Part shown: piece after piece, positions 1 to 11,763 of the stretch
Position numbering within the stretch: position 1 is the stretch's first letter
Layout of the letters: the number at the start of each line of letters is the position of its first letter
NCBI RefSeq assembly: GCF_028372415.1
Contig: NC_092874.1
Coordinates: 114,596,744 to 114,660,743 of the forward strand
Length of the DNA: 64,000 nucleotides
From: Notamacropus eugenii
Taxonomy: Eukaryota; Chordata; Mammalia; Diprotodontia; Macropodidae
Direction: 5' to 3'
Program-made: the position numbers and the translations under genes
The notes under the pieces: model-generated
What the model was told of the DNA's origin: nothing
What the model saw: the letters and a program-made list of their open reading frames with translations, nothing else
Databases searched by the model: none

Positions 1-625
1 AAGCAATAATCCATTTCTGGGTTATTAAGTCAATAACCCAGGAATCCCAATATGCTTGGGATTTCTGCAGTAAAACTTCTGGTAACAAGATTTAACCTGG
101 AAACTAGTCACATTCATGTGGGGTCCACGCTATAAGGTCAGGGGGCAGAAGGGTAACAGTAGAAGCATGACTGCTGCCTAAGTTATTCATTCCCTTTAGC
201 CCCACAATGACCCTAAATGCTGGGCATTTAGCCCAAGGAGGTCAAAGGTGGAAAGGATCTATAGGGATCCAAAATATTCACATTAACACTTTTTGTGCTA
301 CCGATAACATGGGGAACAAAAAGTGACTGCTCAGCAATTGGGGAATGAATGAACACACTGTGTAGTGTTTGAGTGGAATGACATGTTCTTATAGAGTAAG
401 AAACCGTGAATATAAAGAGTCCAGAGAAACTTAGGAAGCCTTGGATGAACGGATGCAGGACTAAAGCACAACCAAGAGGAAACACATAAAAGCCACAATC
501 ATGTTAAGGAAAATAACACTTTTTAAAAACACCCTCTATGTACGTACTGACTAATGTTGACTCCAGAGGTCAGATGGTTTCTGTAGAAAGGAAGGGACTG
601 TAAGTGCAGAATACCATACATGCTT

Positions 626-883
626 TTGGTTGCTATTCAGTCATTTCAGTTGTGTCCAACTCTCCATTACCCCATTTGGGGCTTTCTTGTCAAAGACACT
701 GGAGTAGTTTGCCATTTCTTTCTCCAGCTCATTGTATAGATGAGGAAACTGAGGCAAACTGGCTTAAGTGACTTGCCCAGAATCACACAGTTAGTAAGTG
801 TTTGAGGCTGGTTTTGAACACAGGAAGATAAATCTTCCTGACTTCAGGCCTAGTACTCTATTCACTGGGCCACCTAGCTGTCC
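626..883 (-). mobile_element. Marsupial CORE-SINE
   Basis: Near full-length element read on the minus strand. It has GATGAGGAAACTGAGGCAAA and ends with the 5' head as CACCTAGCTGTCC. The rest of 1-2050 apart from this copy shows no gene or recognisable element. Confidence 0.85.
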
Positions 884-2054
884 ACATGCTTTTAGATATA
901 AGCCATGGCTTGTTTTGCTTTTTTTTGTTGCTTAACTACTTTTAAAGACAGGATCTATGGGACAAGAATACTGGGAAATGACACCATTTTGAAAAAAGAA
1001 ATCAATTAAGAAAATCCAAAAAGAGAACTGATTCCTTTCCTAACCCTGTTTGGTTAATAATGTGCTGCCTGCCATCAGGATTCTCCCTGATTCTGAGGTC
1101 TTATCAAAAGGTCCTGGACTGGGCATCTTGGAACATGCCCACCATCCTGGTTCTGCCATTGCAATAGCCAACTTCTTTAACCTTCCTACCCTGGATTGAG
1201 TCCTTAGAACATTTACCTCGAACACTGAGGATGGGGAGAACTAAAATAGGGATGAGAACTGAAAAGGGAGAGTGGACTCTGGGGAGCTGAGGTGGGTATG
1301 CTCACTTAGAGGGCAGGCAGATGCTGAGCACAAGGGGATAGATACGGAGGGCACTGGGTTCTGCTTTAAGGAAGGGGGAAAGACTGATTGGATGAGAAGG
1401 TTAAATATCTCAGCTCAGAAAGGTCTGTTATGAGACTGGGATACTGATCGAATCTGAATGTCAACAAAGTTCCAGTGTCAGACACTAACTAAGAGACTGG
1501 AATAGGCACACCTGTTCTTTAGTATATACGAAATACTTTTCCCAAGTAGTAGAAAAACAAGAAAATATGAAAGTACAAATATCCTTAGTAAAGATCTCAA
1601 ACACCAGTTTCTGTTTAACACTCCTATGAGTAATGTTGAACAAATTCAGGGGTCTTCACCGGTACCAGAGACCACCCAAGAAACTGGTAACATAAATCAA
1701 TATCTACCATAAAGAAGAGATTTTTGTTAATAACTTCCTCTACTTGCAACGTCATATTCCGACACATTCAGAGTTCGAATAAAGTTAATGGAACTTGGTT
1801 AGAATGAATGGCCTAGGATCTATCCATGCCTTTAAATAAGACAAATAGATAGATGATGGCATCCATGAAGCTAAATTTCGGTTGAACGGGACAAAAAACA
1901 TGCTTCAATTTTGAGCAAAGGGCTGTAGTAACAACAAAAAAGTGACTATCTTTTAAATTCTCAATTCGTAGCAATAGGCATCCCTGGAATGAAGAACATG
2001 ATCACTGACTGAAAAGAAAATCTAATTATTTGGTGCCTGGAGTATACTTTACTT

Positions 2055-2308
2055 ATGGGCAGCTAGGTGGTACAGTAGGAGGGGAGTACTGGCCTGGAGT
2101 CAGGAAGGCTCATCTTCCTGAGTTCAAATCTGGCCGCAGATACTTACTAGCTGTGTGACCCTGGGCCAGTCACTTAACCCTGTTTGCCTCAGTTTCCTCA
2201 TCTGTAAAATGAGCTGGAGAAGGAAATGGCAAATCACTCCAGTATCTTTGCCAAGAAAACTCCAAAAGGAGTCAAGAAGAGTCAGGCATGACTAAACAAC
2301 AACAAAAG
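2055..2308 (+). mobile_element. Marsupial CORE-SINE
   Basis: The 5' head GGGCAGCTAGGTGGTACAGT, core TGTGTGACCCTGGGCCAGTC, and an AACAACAAC tail are all present. Confidence 0.88.
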
Positions 2309-2489
2309 AGGAGACCACCCTTTTACTCCTCTTATCGCTCCACTAAGGAGAAGCCCCATTCTCAAAGAAAGAGGAGGCACCAAAACTCCACTGTGTGTTG
2401 TGTGTATACGTACACTGGACCCACATTTAGGACACTGGTGATACCTGCAAACTAAGAACTGCATCTCCCTCTGCCTCCAAGGGTTTAAG

Positions 2490-2985
2490 AGATGGAATAG
2501 ATAATAGAAAGAGCATTGTACCTGATGACAGAAGACCCAGGTTCAAGCCTAGACTCTAGCGCTCTCAGCTGTGTGATAATGAACAACACCCTCTCTTGAG
2601 CCTTTCTCGTTACTGTTCAGTCAGTGCAGTCATTTCTGTTGTGCCTCACTCTTCATGACCCCATTTGGGGTTTTCTTTGCAAAGATACTGGAAGGGTTTG
2701 TCATTTCTTTGTCTATCTCATTTTATAGACAAGGAAACTGAGGTAGCCTGTTCAGTGACTTTCCCAGAGTCACATAGCTCTGAAGCATCTGAGGACAAAT
2801 TTGAACTCAGGTCTTCCTGACCTTCTATTCACTGCTCCACCTAGCTGCTAAGCCTTGCTATGCTTTCTCATCTTAATAATGGGGATGATAACACTTATTT
2901 TCCTTATACCTCCCTTCCAAGGTTATCATAGCAAAGCACACCGCAAATCGTAAAGCACTGTATAAGTAGGAAGTATTTGGTTTGC
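2490..2985 (+). mobile_element. MIR split by a minus-strand CORE-SINE
   Basis: MIR 5' half at 2490-2605 and 3' half at 2860-2985 (AATAATGGGGATGATAACAC ... AAAGCACTGTATAAGTAG). The intervening 2606-2859 is an antisense CORE-SINE ending CACCTAGCTGC. A short AGCCTT repeat flanks the insert. Confidence 0.7.
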
Positions 2986-3004
2986 TATTTATTTATCCGT
3001 GCCA

Positions 3005-3185
3005 TATCCTAGGCAATGTGGTATAGCACTGGCTTTGGTGCCAGAAGACCTGAGTTTAAATCTACTGCTTACTATCTGTGGGCCTTTAGGCAAGACACTT
3101 AGCCTCCCTGGGCCTTGGTTTCCTCATCTGTACAATGAGGAGATTGAATTAGGTGGCCCTTCCAGCTCTAAGTCTATGAGCCTAT
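3005..3185 (+). mobile_element. THER1/MIR3 SINE
   Basis: The typical order is present: AGAAGACCTGAGTTTAAATC, GCCTTGGTTTCCTCATCTGT and tail GGCCCTTCCAGCTCTAAGTC. The following 3186-3944 holds nothing recognised. Confidence 0.75.
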
Positions 3186-3944
3186 CAGTGAGTGCTGCTT
3201 CTAGGATTGGGATGTCCCACATTCCAACTCAAGAGCTCTAACTACGAGTCCCCAAGTACCTCTGATACTTAATAGCTCTATGACCATGTGAAAACCCCTG
3301 AACCTCTCTGAGATTTGGGCAATTCTCCAAGACTTATTTGGTAAATTATTTGCATTAGGGTCAGGAATCACTGTGTCATGCAAGAAAGTAGATCTTTATT
3401 AATGTATCTTAGATCTGAATGAACTTAGTTTTTCTCGTTTGTTGGAAACTTTTCAATTGCTAAGACTTATCAGACATCTCCTGGATGCATGAGATTCCAA
3501 GCTAGAGACTTCTCTCCTTTACTGGAAGGTTTCCCCAACAGATTGGGCCAAATAAACAAGACATCTGAGTGAACAGAGCTGCACTCCAATTTTGTGCACG
3601 GTGTCAAATACCACACTTGGCAAAGGACAGGCAATTATCAAGTGCTATTTTAAAATGAGATAATGCCATATGTCTTATCTCACTCATCCTTACACTAAGC
3701 CTTCGAGGAATGGAGTCTAATTGCCCCTCCTGCATACAGCTGTCCTGATCTCCCCACTAGTTAGAGACCTCACCACTCATTCCTCTTTGCCCTCAAACTT
3801 TCCCCTCTGTGTCTGCCAAGGTTGATAATAAATCTATATCCTGGCAAGTGGGGTACTTGGGAAGATGGCAAGGAATAAGGGGACAGAAGAATGAGGCTGG
3901 TGTTCTGGAACCATGAGTTTTCCCCTTCCCCACTTTAAGTACCT

Positions 3945-4620
3945 CATTCATTCATTCGTTCATTCATTCATTCATTCATTCATTCATTCATTCATTCATT
4001 CATTCATTCATGCATCTCTCCATCCAACCATCCATTCAATAATCAAATACTACAAGCTTGGCACTGTGCTAAGGACTGGAGGTTTTGGTTGTTGTGTCTG
4101 ATTTCTTCATGAGCCCATTGGGGGTTTTCTTGGCAGAGATACTGGAGTGGTTTGTCATTTCCTTCACCAGCTTGTTTTCCAGATGAGGAAACTGAGGCCA
4201 ACAGGGTTAAGTGACTTGCCCAGGGTCATACAGCTGGTAGATATGTGAGGCCATATTTGAACTCAGGAAGATGAGTCTTGCTGCTCTATCCACAGTGCCA
4301 CCTAACTGCCCTAAGGGCTGGAGAAACAAAGCCATTAATAGTAATAATTCCTGCCTTCAAGAAGCTAACATTCAACCAGAGCAGGTAGGGGAAGACAGCA
4401 TGTACATACATAGATGAAAAAAAAAGCAAGCTACAAGGTGCACTAAGACTTCTGGGACACCCTATATACAGATGAAGTGAATTAAAGTAACTCCTTGGGG
4501 AGAGGCAGGTGAGAGGGAAAGCATTAATAGTTGGGTAGGGAGAATTAGGATAGCCCTCACGTAGGAGGTACAGTACCTGAACTGAGACCTGAAGGAAGTT
4601 AAGGATCCTTCTTTTTAATC
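3945..4620 (-). mobile_element. Antisense L2 remnant with expanded ATTC tail, containing a SINE
   Basis: An (ATTC)n microsatellite (3945-4010) at the L2 3' tail position is followed by antisense L2 text (GGCACTGTGCTAAGGACTGG, ... CCTGCCTTCAAGAAGCTAAC). A CORE-SINE (minus, 4083-4310) interrupts it with duplication CTAAGGACTGGAG / CTAAGGGCTGGAG. Confidence 0.65.
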
Positions 4621-4779
4621 CTTCTTTACCCACTCATGGGCCCAATACTGTGCTGACTGGCATATATCGACCTGCTTCATTTTCAGCCGGGGCTCGTTCA
4701 TTTTCTCTGGGCAGTCTGGTGGCCCCCACCTCTGGTTCTGCCATATTAACTGGCCACAGAACCGTTTGAAACTCATTTC

Positions 4780-5010
4780 TCGTTATTTCTACCTCCTCCT
4801 CCACATCAGCCCAATCAGTCCATCTGCCATATTGTTCTCATACACATTGTTCCTTTTGGACTCTGTGCTTTTGCCCGCATCATGAAATGACTTTCCACTC
4901 TCTTCTCTGCCCCTCCATCTCCCATTACTTCTTTCAAGTTCTCCTTCTCCTAAGGCCTTCCCTGATTACTACGCCGAGAATTCCATTACCCAACATCTCA
5001 CTTGTGTATG
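4780..5010 (+). mobile_element. L2-like remnant
   Basis: Sense L2-style text such as TTCAAGTTCTCCTTCTCCTA followed by GGCCTTCCCTGATTAC. Highly decayed. Sequence from 5010 to 5280 is unassigned. Confidence 0.4.
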
Positions 5011-5282
5011 TGGTTGATCCCATGCTATCTTTCCATTGTGGGTGCTGATCCTGCTAAGGGAGATCAGTTCAAGGTATGCCCCTAACTCTTACTGGGCCTT
5101 GACAGGCTGGAAAATCATGGGGAGTCAGAATCATACTGGGACCTTCCAGAGTGGGTTGGAACAAATAGTCCTCTCTGTCCTCATTGGTGGTAGGATGATT
5201 CGGGTCCCCTGAATCTCTCGCAGGCCAGAAAAGTTTCTTACAGGACATCTCAGTCAGTTAGCAAGTTGGTAACCTCCCCTGA

Positions 5283-5497
5283 AGAGGCAGCTAGATGGTT
5301 CAGTGGACAGAGTGCTGGAAGTAAGCAAGACCTGAGTTCAAATCTGACCTCAGATATTTGCCAGCTGTGTGACCCTAGACAAGTCACTTAATCTCTGTTA
5401 CCCGGAGAAGGAAATGACCAAGAAGACCCCAGCGATAATATGGTCCATGAGGACGTGAAGAGACAGACCTGACCTCATGACTGAATAACAACAACCT
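5283..5497 (+). mobile_element. Marsupial CORE-SINE
   Basis: GGCAGCTAGATGGTTCAGTG head, GCTGTGTGACCCTAGACAAG core, AACAACAACC end. Confidence 0.85.
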
Positions 5498-5610
5498 CCC
5501 CTTGACCCATGCTCTCCACCACAGTTGGGCCAATGGTTGTTACAGCTACCTGAAGACTCAAACTTATCCTCTGAGTTTTTTCTTCTACAATCCCTGCAGG
5601 TAGTAGCTAT

Positions 5611-5860
5611 AGATGGGAAGCTAGGTGGTCCAAAGGGTAGAGTGCTGGGCCTGGAGTCAGGAAGACTCATCTTCATGAATTCAAATGCAGCTTCATACAC
5701 TTCCTAGCTGTATGACCCTGGGCAAGTCACTTAATCCCTCTTGCCTCAGTTTCCTCCTCTATAAAAAGAGCTGGAGAAGGAAATGGCAAGACTATTCCAC
5801 TATCTCTGCTAAGAACACCCCAAGTGGAGTCACAAAGAATCAGACATGACTGACAGAATG
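5611..5860 (+). mobile_element. Marsupial CORE-SINE
   Basis: GGGAAGCTAGGTGGTCCAAA head and CTGTATGACCCTGGGCAAGT core. Lies 420 bp past the last STRA8 exon seen in the window. Confidence 0.85.
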
Positions 5861-6282
5861 AATAGGTAGCTATAGAGGTTTCCTGTTATAGTGAATAGAA
5901 AAGATGCCCTTAGAACCATGAAGAATTGACTTCCACTCTTGCCTTTGACATATTCTGTCTCTGTGACCCTGCCCAGGACTCTGAATTTCGAAGTGACTCA
6001 GGCAGTACCAGTCTAAGAGAATCAAAGTTGTTGTTCTTCACAACCACCTAGAGTGCCCTATCCAAATAAAATCATGGATCTAGTAAAAAAAAAAAAAATC
6101 CCTGCATGACCAACAATTCAGCATTGTGGTAGTGCAAACTTCCAAAGATATCAGCTATGATTCTAGTGACATTCTTGACACATTGATGTCACCCTGGAGA
6201 AGTTTCCTGGCCTCTTTCTCTATCTATAGCAATGGTTATGTCTTCTGGACCTACCTCTGTCTCCTCCAAAAGACCCACTTAC

Positions 6283-6571
6283 CTCCTCTGGAGTGGAGAC
6301 CAGGGATTCATTGGCCTCTTGGCTGCCAACTCCACTGTCCTTCACACTGTCCTCAGCAAGATACTCAGGCTCCTGGAAGGGAGCCTTTGCATTGACAAAG
6401 CTGCTTTGTCTCTGAACGCAGGCCTGGAGGATACTTTCTCTCTTCTCTTCTGGAAGCTCTTGCCACAGATGGGAGATGACTGTAGAGACAATGGGCAGGG
6501 ACACCTGCTCAAGGGAGATGATTCCATTCTGGATCAGAAGGTCCACTGTCTGCTTGTAGAAGTAGAGATAT
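6283..6571 (-). CDS. STRA8: STRA8 coding exon, YLYFYKQ...STPEE
   Basis: This 289-bp exon is bounded by acceptor CTTCTAG and a perfect donor GAG|GTAAGT. It encodes 96 codons: YLYFYKQTVDLLIQNGIISL, then LPIVSTVISHLWQELPEEKR, SVKDSGVGSQEANESLVSTP and EE. Human STRA8 has YLNFYKQTMDLLTSSGIISP, SHLWQNLSEER, and SVKDSGVDSQGASCSLVSTPEE in the same order. It ends in phase 0. The human C-terminal part that follows (ILFEDAFDVASFL...) was looked for to the left on this strand and not seen, so it probably lies outside the window. Confidence 0.95.
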
Positions 6572-6819
6572 CTAGAAGAGAAGAAAGCCAGCAGTAGGAG
6601 AGGGGTGGTGATCAAGGGTGGTCACTAGGAGGTCAAAGGTGCTGCTCCCCACTTTTTACTCCCCCTGCCCATGTTTCATTGAGGTGTGATTGTTTCACAG
6701 AATCTCAGCTTAGGGACATTAGCCAACCGAGAAAGGGATGACAAGAATCCAGCATCTGCGTCAGAGCAGGAATCTCTTCTAAAATATCCTCTGACAAATG
6801 TTCGTGCATTCCAAAAGAC

Positions 6820-6985
6820 CCCCAATGATGCCCACTTTCTGCCAGAGAGATGATGGACTCCCAACACAGTCTGACATACTCATTCTTGGACAAGGCTGAT
6901 GAGGGAATTCACTTTACTTGACTATGCTCATTTGTTGCAAGGAATTGATTGATTTTTTTTGTTCATTGTGGAGAGAGAGAACATA
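6820..6985 (+). mobile_element. Short L1 3' UTR remnant in a STRA8 intron
   Basis: GCCAGAGAGATGATGGACTC ... ACTTGACTATGCTCATTTGT parallels the 3' UTR of the 49.5-50.1 kb copy (ACAGAGAGGTGATAGACT...). No coding content. Confidence 0.4.
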
Positions 6986-7984
6986 AATGCTTGTTGATAA
7001 AAATGATTTTAACAACACTTATGTGCTCCTTAGTCACGGCAGAGCAGTGGACACAGGAAGTGGTAGCAGGATTCATTCTTCCTATGAGACAGCTGAAAAG
7101 ACTGAAGCAGAGAATAATGAAATGACCCAACCCAGATCATCAGTAGGGTTGGGAATGGGCTCCCCAAAGTGGCTTGCCTTCTGATATTAGACCCAGCTTT
7201 GTCCTAGATCTTAGGATTTTCTTGTGATGGGATGAGAATGAGTTGGTGGCATCATTTTGATGCCCTACTTGTTCTTGGGGTCATTTAACTTTGCTGCTGC
7301 ATTCCCAAAGGCTAAAGCAGGACATCCTTGGGGCATTCAACCAGAAATCACGGACCTGTCCTGGCTGGGAATGAGCATGGTGAGAGGCCTATACCAGCTC
7401 TGGTTCTGTTTCTGGGTTTGTAAACAAGGAAAATCCTGATTTGCTGGTAAAGATGGAACATTGTTGTGAAATGCTACTGAGGTCTTTTGGAGAATACCCT
7501 TGATGACTCCCTCAGTCTTCATGATTAGGCAAGGACTTTATCTCTGCCTGCCCCGTAGAAGAGTCATACTGATTTCAGCTACATTTGGCAACAAATCAAA
7601 AAAAAAAGATTCTTAACAAGCAAAGTCCAAATAAGTCAGCGACTATCTCATAGGTTCATAAATTCCTTACCACTAGAAGGTCTTCCAGGGGAGGCTGTAT
7701 GACCTCTTGTCACACATGATGTACAGGGAGTATTCCTACAATGATTTGGGGTTGGACTAGAATGACCCCTGAGTTCCTTTATGATTCTGAGGTCCTATGA
7801 TACTATAAACTGAGAACCCTAAGGTCCCTCTGCAATTCTAAAATTCTGTGTTTCTATGGATGCTACAACTGCAGGGACCACAAGAAAAGAAATTAATCTT
7901 GGCAAGGGACCTTGGGAAGGAAGGGGTCCCGAACTTTGTGGGAAATCTGGACCCTGAGCTATGAAACTCATGCTTTGATGTTGT

Positions 7985-8212
7985 AGCAAATTAAGTATCG
8001 TACTTGGACTCCAAGTATGTGAGTTCTACACACTTATTAGCTGTGTGACCCTGGGCAAGTCACTTCACTCTTAGTCACAGTTTTCTGATCTCTAAAATTG
8101 GGATAATAATAGCACTTCACTCATAAGGTTATTGTGAAGATTAAATGAGACAATAGGTATAAAATATTTTATAAAACTTAGAGTGCTATAGAAATGTTAG
8201 TTATTATTATAA
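7985..8212 (+). mobile_element. MIR
   Basis: Core AGCTGTGTGACCCTGGGCAA and a MIR tail with AAGGTTATTGTGAAGATTAA. STRA8 intron. 6990-7980 holds no recognised feature. Confidence 0.75.
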
Positions 8213-8435
8213 TTAATTCTCCTTCAACAAAATGGAGCTAGGGAGTGAGAGAAGAAGAGCTTCTTTATGTCTTTTCTGTCATATCAGAGAGTTCAGTGTA
8301 AGACCTATGTACTTCCTGTGCAGGACAGGGCTTACGTAATACTCTTAAAGGAGCCTCTCAGCAGGTCCTGGCTGAGCAGAGAGGTTTATTAGGGAATGGG
8401 TATCGAGGGACAGACGTGTTAAGGTGATTAGGTGG

Positions 8436-8672
8436 TATGGTGGAGGTAGGTAGGTGGTACAGTGGATGGAAAACCGGGTCTGGAGTCAGGAAATCCCGAG
8501 ACTGAATCTAATCTTAGATAACTACCAGTCATATGATTTTGGGCAAGTCACTTACCCTCTGTTTGCCTCAGTTTCCTCAGCTGTAAAATAAGGATGATAA
8601 GAGCACCTTTGTAAAGTGCTTAGCATAGTGCAGGGTACATAGTAGATTCTATATAAATGCTAGCTATTATCT
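8436..8672 (+). mobile_element. CORE-SINE with MIR-like tail
   Basis: GTAGGTGGTACAGTGGATGG head, TTTGCCTCAGTTTCCTCAGC core, and AAATGCTAGCTATTATC tail. 8673-9618 is otherwise unassigned except a THER1 scrap at about 9020-9100. Confidence 0.75.
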
Positions 8673-9614
8673 AGTATACTGGGCATACTGGATTTGGAGT
8701 GGGAACCTGAGGTTCTAGTCTGCACTACGTAAATGTTAATGCTACTGTTACTCTGGGACGAAAGGACCCCTTTGTCACATAACAGGTGCTGTCTTCCCCG
8801 CCTCCAACAAGAGTTCTATGGAGAATGATCCAGGTAAATGTCTGCTGTGTTGGACAACCCATAGATTTTTTATCTGAGCATGGAAAATGCCCAAAGACTC
8901 TACAGAAGCATCATATTGCTGCCCTCTGCTGGCCAAGTTCTACCCTGATGCTTGGCACATCGTGGTTAACCTCTGCCTGGGAGAAGAGGGGCTGACACAG
9001 GGCTGCCTTTCCATGTCACTGTTCAAGTCATAAGATCACACATCAGAAATTCAGAGCTAAAAGGAATTTTAGAGGATTTTAGTCCAAACCCCTCACTTTT
9101 TGTTTTTCTCTCTCTCCCTTTATTTATTTTAATTTACTATTTTAACAACCTCCAAAAACAATGGACATTTATACATCTGTATAAACACAGAACAGAGAAA
9201 GAGTATTTGCCCATGACATTGCAAATGTCTATTATATACAACTTGCTTTTCTATTTAAAGGATAAGATACAATCAATCTATAATGAACCCCATTAGCCAT
9301 CTTCGGAATCCTGTGGACCCCGTTCTTCTCAGAATAATGTTTTTAAAGGTATTAAAAAAAACACACAAGTTTACAAAGAAAGCCAATTTATATTAAAATA
9401 TAGTGATACCTGTATATATAGCACATATATGTATATGTACGTATGTGTGGATAGATAGGGAGATAAAGACTTAGATAGATGTTCCAAGTCATAAACCTCT
9501 GCTTCTAGAGATAGTTGTGAAAACTATGAAAAGGAACCTAGAAGGCCCACCATAAGCCATTTCACCAAGCAGAGAACTAGTCTAGGTCAATGCCTTTTTG
9601 CTCTGTGACTGAGC

Positions 9615-9618
<4 letters not shown>

Positions 9619-9708
<90 letters not shown>

Positions 9709-9746
9709 TCTGTGTCTCTGTCTCTGTGTCTCTCTCACACACACAG

Positions 9747-9785
<39 letters not shown>
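9619..9785. repeat. Compound (CT)n (CA)n microsatellite
   Basis: About 75 bp of CT followed by interrupted CA tracts to 9785. On the STRA8 (minus) strand it reads TG repeats then GA repeats, starting about 50 nt after the splice donor at 9835. Confidence 0.95.
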
Positions 9786-9787
<2 letters not shown>

Positions 9788-9835
9788 CATTACCAACACC
9801 ACCAACCATTGACAAGTAGGCTGTCACTTACATAC

Positions 9836-9991
9836 CGTTCAAATTCCAACAAGTCAGGAGATGAGGTAATCGAGGACAAGTTGGAAAACTCATCTCTCCT
9901 CTCTTCTTCCTCCTCCACAGCTTCTCTGTCAAGCTCTTGAATCAGGTACCAGATTGTTTCACCATTCTCACCCATGGCTTCTGATGTCATG
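9836..9991 (-). CDS. STRA8: STRA8 coding exon with shortened acidic tract
   Basis: This 156-bp exon has acceptor TTTCCCCAG and donor ACG|GTATGTAAGT. It encodes MTSEAMGENGETIWYLIQEL, an acidic stretch EAVEEEEERRDEF, and SSPDLLEFER. The last piece aligns with human TLPDLMEFER. Human and mouse STRA8 carry a much longer glutamate-rich run here; this copy has a single run of five Glu. Split codon CG|A (Arg) joins in phase to the next exon. A (TG)n/(GA)n tract follows about 50 nt into the intron. Confidence 0.93.
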
Positions 9992-10277
9992 CTGGGGAAA
10001 GAAACAGAGACACATGTTAAATGGATAGCATCTTTAACATTTATCCCTCCCTCTCTCTACTTTCATTTCCACTCCCTAGTTCAGAGCCTTGGACTAATTC
10101 AATTGTCCCACTGACTTGGACTACAATGATGATCTCCTAATGATCTTCCTTCTTGTATTTTCTCCTCCCATCCTATTCCACCAGATTCATCTTCCTCATG
10201 CACACACCTGCTCATTTCATTTTTTTGATGAAAAGTAGCACTGACCTGCCAACTGTATGAAGCTCAGATTTCATGGC

Positions 10278-10660
10278 CTGGCTGCCCTCTACTACCCCCT
10301 ACATTTCTACTTCTCTCTTATATTATCTCCACCCCCACTCCTGGCTACCCTCTACTACCCCCTACATTTCTAGTTCTCTCTTATATTATCTCCACCCCCA
10401 CTCCTGGCTACCATCTACTACCCCCTACATTTCTACTTCTGTCTTATATTATCTCCACCCCCACCCCCTGGCTGCCCTCTACTACCCCTTACATTTCTAG
10501 TTCTATCTTATATTGTATCCACCCCCACCCCTGGTTACCCTCTACTACCCCCTACATTTCTAGTTCTATCTTATATTGTGTCCACCCTCACCCCTGGCTA
10601 CCATCTACTACCCCCTACATTTCTAGTTCTGTCTTATATTGTCTGCACCCCCACCCCCAC
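10278..10660. repeat. 63-bp minisatellite, about six copies
   Basis: Units begin CTGGCTRCC at 10278, 10341, 10404, 10468, 10531 and 10594, giving a period of 63 (once 64). Each unit carries CTACTACCCC, CTACATTTCTA and CTTATATTRTCTCCACCC. The period is a multiple of three, so a false plus-strand frame repeating WLPSTTPYIS appears. It lies in a STRA8 intron. Confidence 0.93.
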
Positions 10661-10779
10661 CTTTCTCCTACCTCTGTACTCTATGCTCAGGTCAGACTGG
10701 GTAACTTGCTTTCCTTTGCTGCACAGACCCTATATTTACCCACTTCTTTGTTCTTATCTCCATTGCTCCTCATGCCTAG

Positions 10780-11190
10780 AATAGTCTCCCTTACATTTCC
10801 ATTGAATTCCTATCCATCCTTTAAATTTCCATTCAAAAGTGTTCTCCAGAAAACCTTCCCTCATCCCCTATGTTGTTATTCAGTTGTTTCAATTATGTCT
10901 GACTCTTCATGGCCCCATTGAGGGTTCTCTGGGGAAAGATCCTAGAATGATTCGCCATTTTCTTCTTCAGCTTTTTTATAAATAAGGAACTGAGGCAAAC
11001 GGGGTTAAATGACTTGCCCAAGGTAATACAGCTAGTAAGTGTCTGAGGCCAGATTTGAACTCAGGAAGATGAGTCTTTCCAGCTCCAGGCTTCATACTCT
11101 ATCCACTGTACCACTTAGATGTCCTCAGTTAGTCATGAATGCTCTTTCCCCCATCCACAGACCTCATCTGACACTTTGTATGCCTCCCAC
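10780..11190 (+). mobile_element. L2-like remnant interrupted by a minus CORE-SINE
   Basis: L2-style text 10780-10870 (CCATTCAAAAGTGTTCTCCA...) and 11128-11190. The SINE occupies 10871-11123 on the minus strand with GCCAGATTTGAACTCAGGAA and CCACTTAGATGTCC. Confidence 0.6.
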
Positions 11191-11199
11191 TTCTGCACT

Positions 11200-11600
11200 A
11201 TTAATCAATTGATACTCACTTAGCACCCAGGATTGTGCTAAATCTAGGAGATTTGAAGACAAAAGTCAAAAGATTTCTGCCCTCAAAGAAGTTACATTTC
11301 ACTGGGGATTCAACATGTTCATAAGTATATGCATGAGAAATCAAAAGCAATTTCCAAGGGGAAGGCAATAGCAGCTGGGAGAAGAGAGGGAGGTCTTCCG
11401 CAGAAGAATATGGCCCTTGAGCTGAGTCTTGAAGGAAGCTAGGAATTCTGAGATGCAGAAGTAAGAGGGAGTGGAGCCCAGGTATGAGGGAGAGCCAATA
11501 TAAAGTCATGGAGATGGAGCATAAAGTGACCTGTAGGAAGGAGACCATTTTGGTTGGGCTATAATGTCCAAGAAGGAGGGTCATGTGTACTAATGTTATT
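11200..11600 (-). mobile_element. Antisense L2 remnant
   Basis: Shares layout with 4040-4620: AGATTTCTGCCCTCAAAGAA, TTGAGCTGAGTCTTGAAGGA, and a GGAGCATAAAGTGACCTG segment. Just downstream (minus direction) of the 85-bp STRA8 exon. Confidence 0.5.
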
Positions 11601-11763
11601 CAAGTATGTAATACCCCCATGGTAAACTATAAGCCCCTTGAGACAGAGACCTAAAGTTGGCCTTCGCTTCCAGAATCTACCACGATGCCTGGCATGTATG
11701 TAGCTGTTACTTCTGAAATGTTTGCACAATGTCCTAAAATTTTGGGAGTCTACAGTGCCTTAC

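Noticed and set aside
9590-9940. Ser/Leu and His/Thr repeat frame
   Set aside because: Translation of the CT/CA microsatellite and the antisense of a STRA8 exon.
10273-10500. Repeat protein WLPSTTPYIS...
   Set aside because: Explained fully by the 63-bp minisatellite, whose period is a multiple of three.
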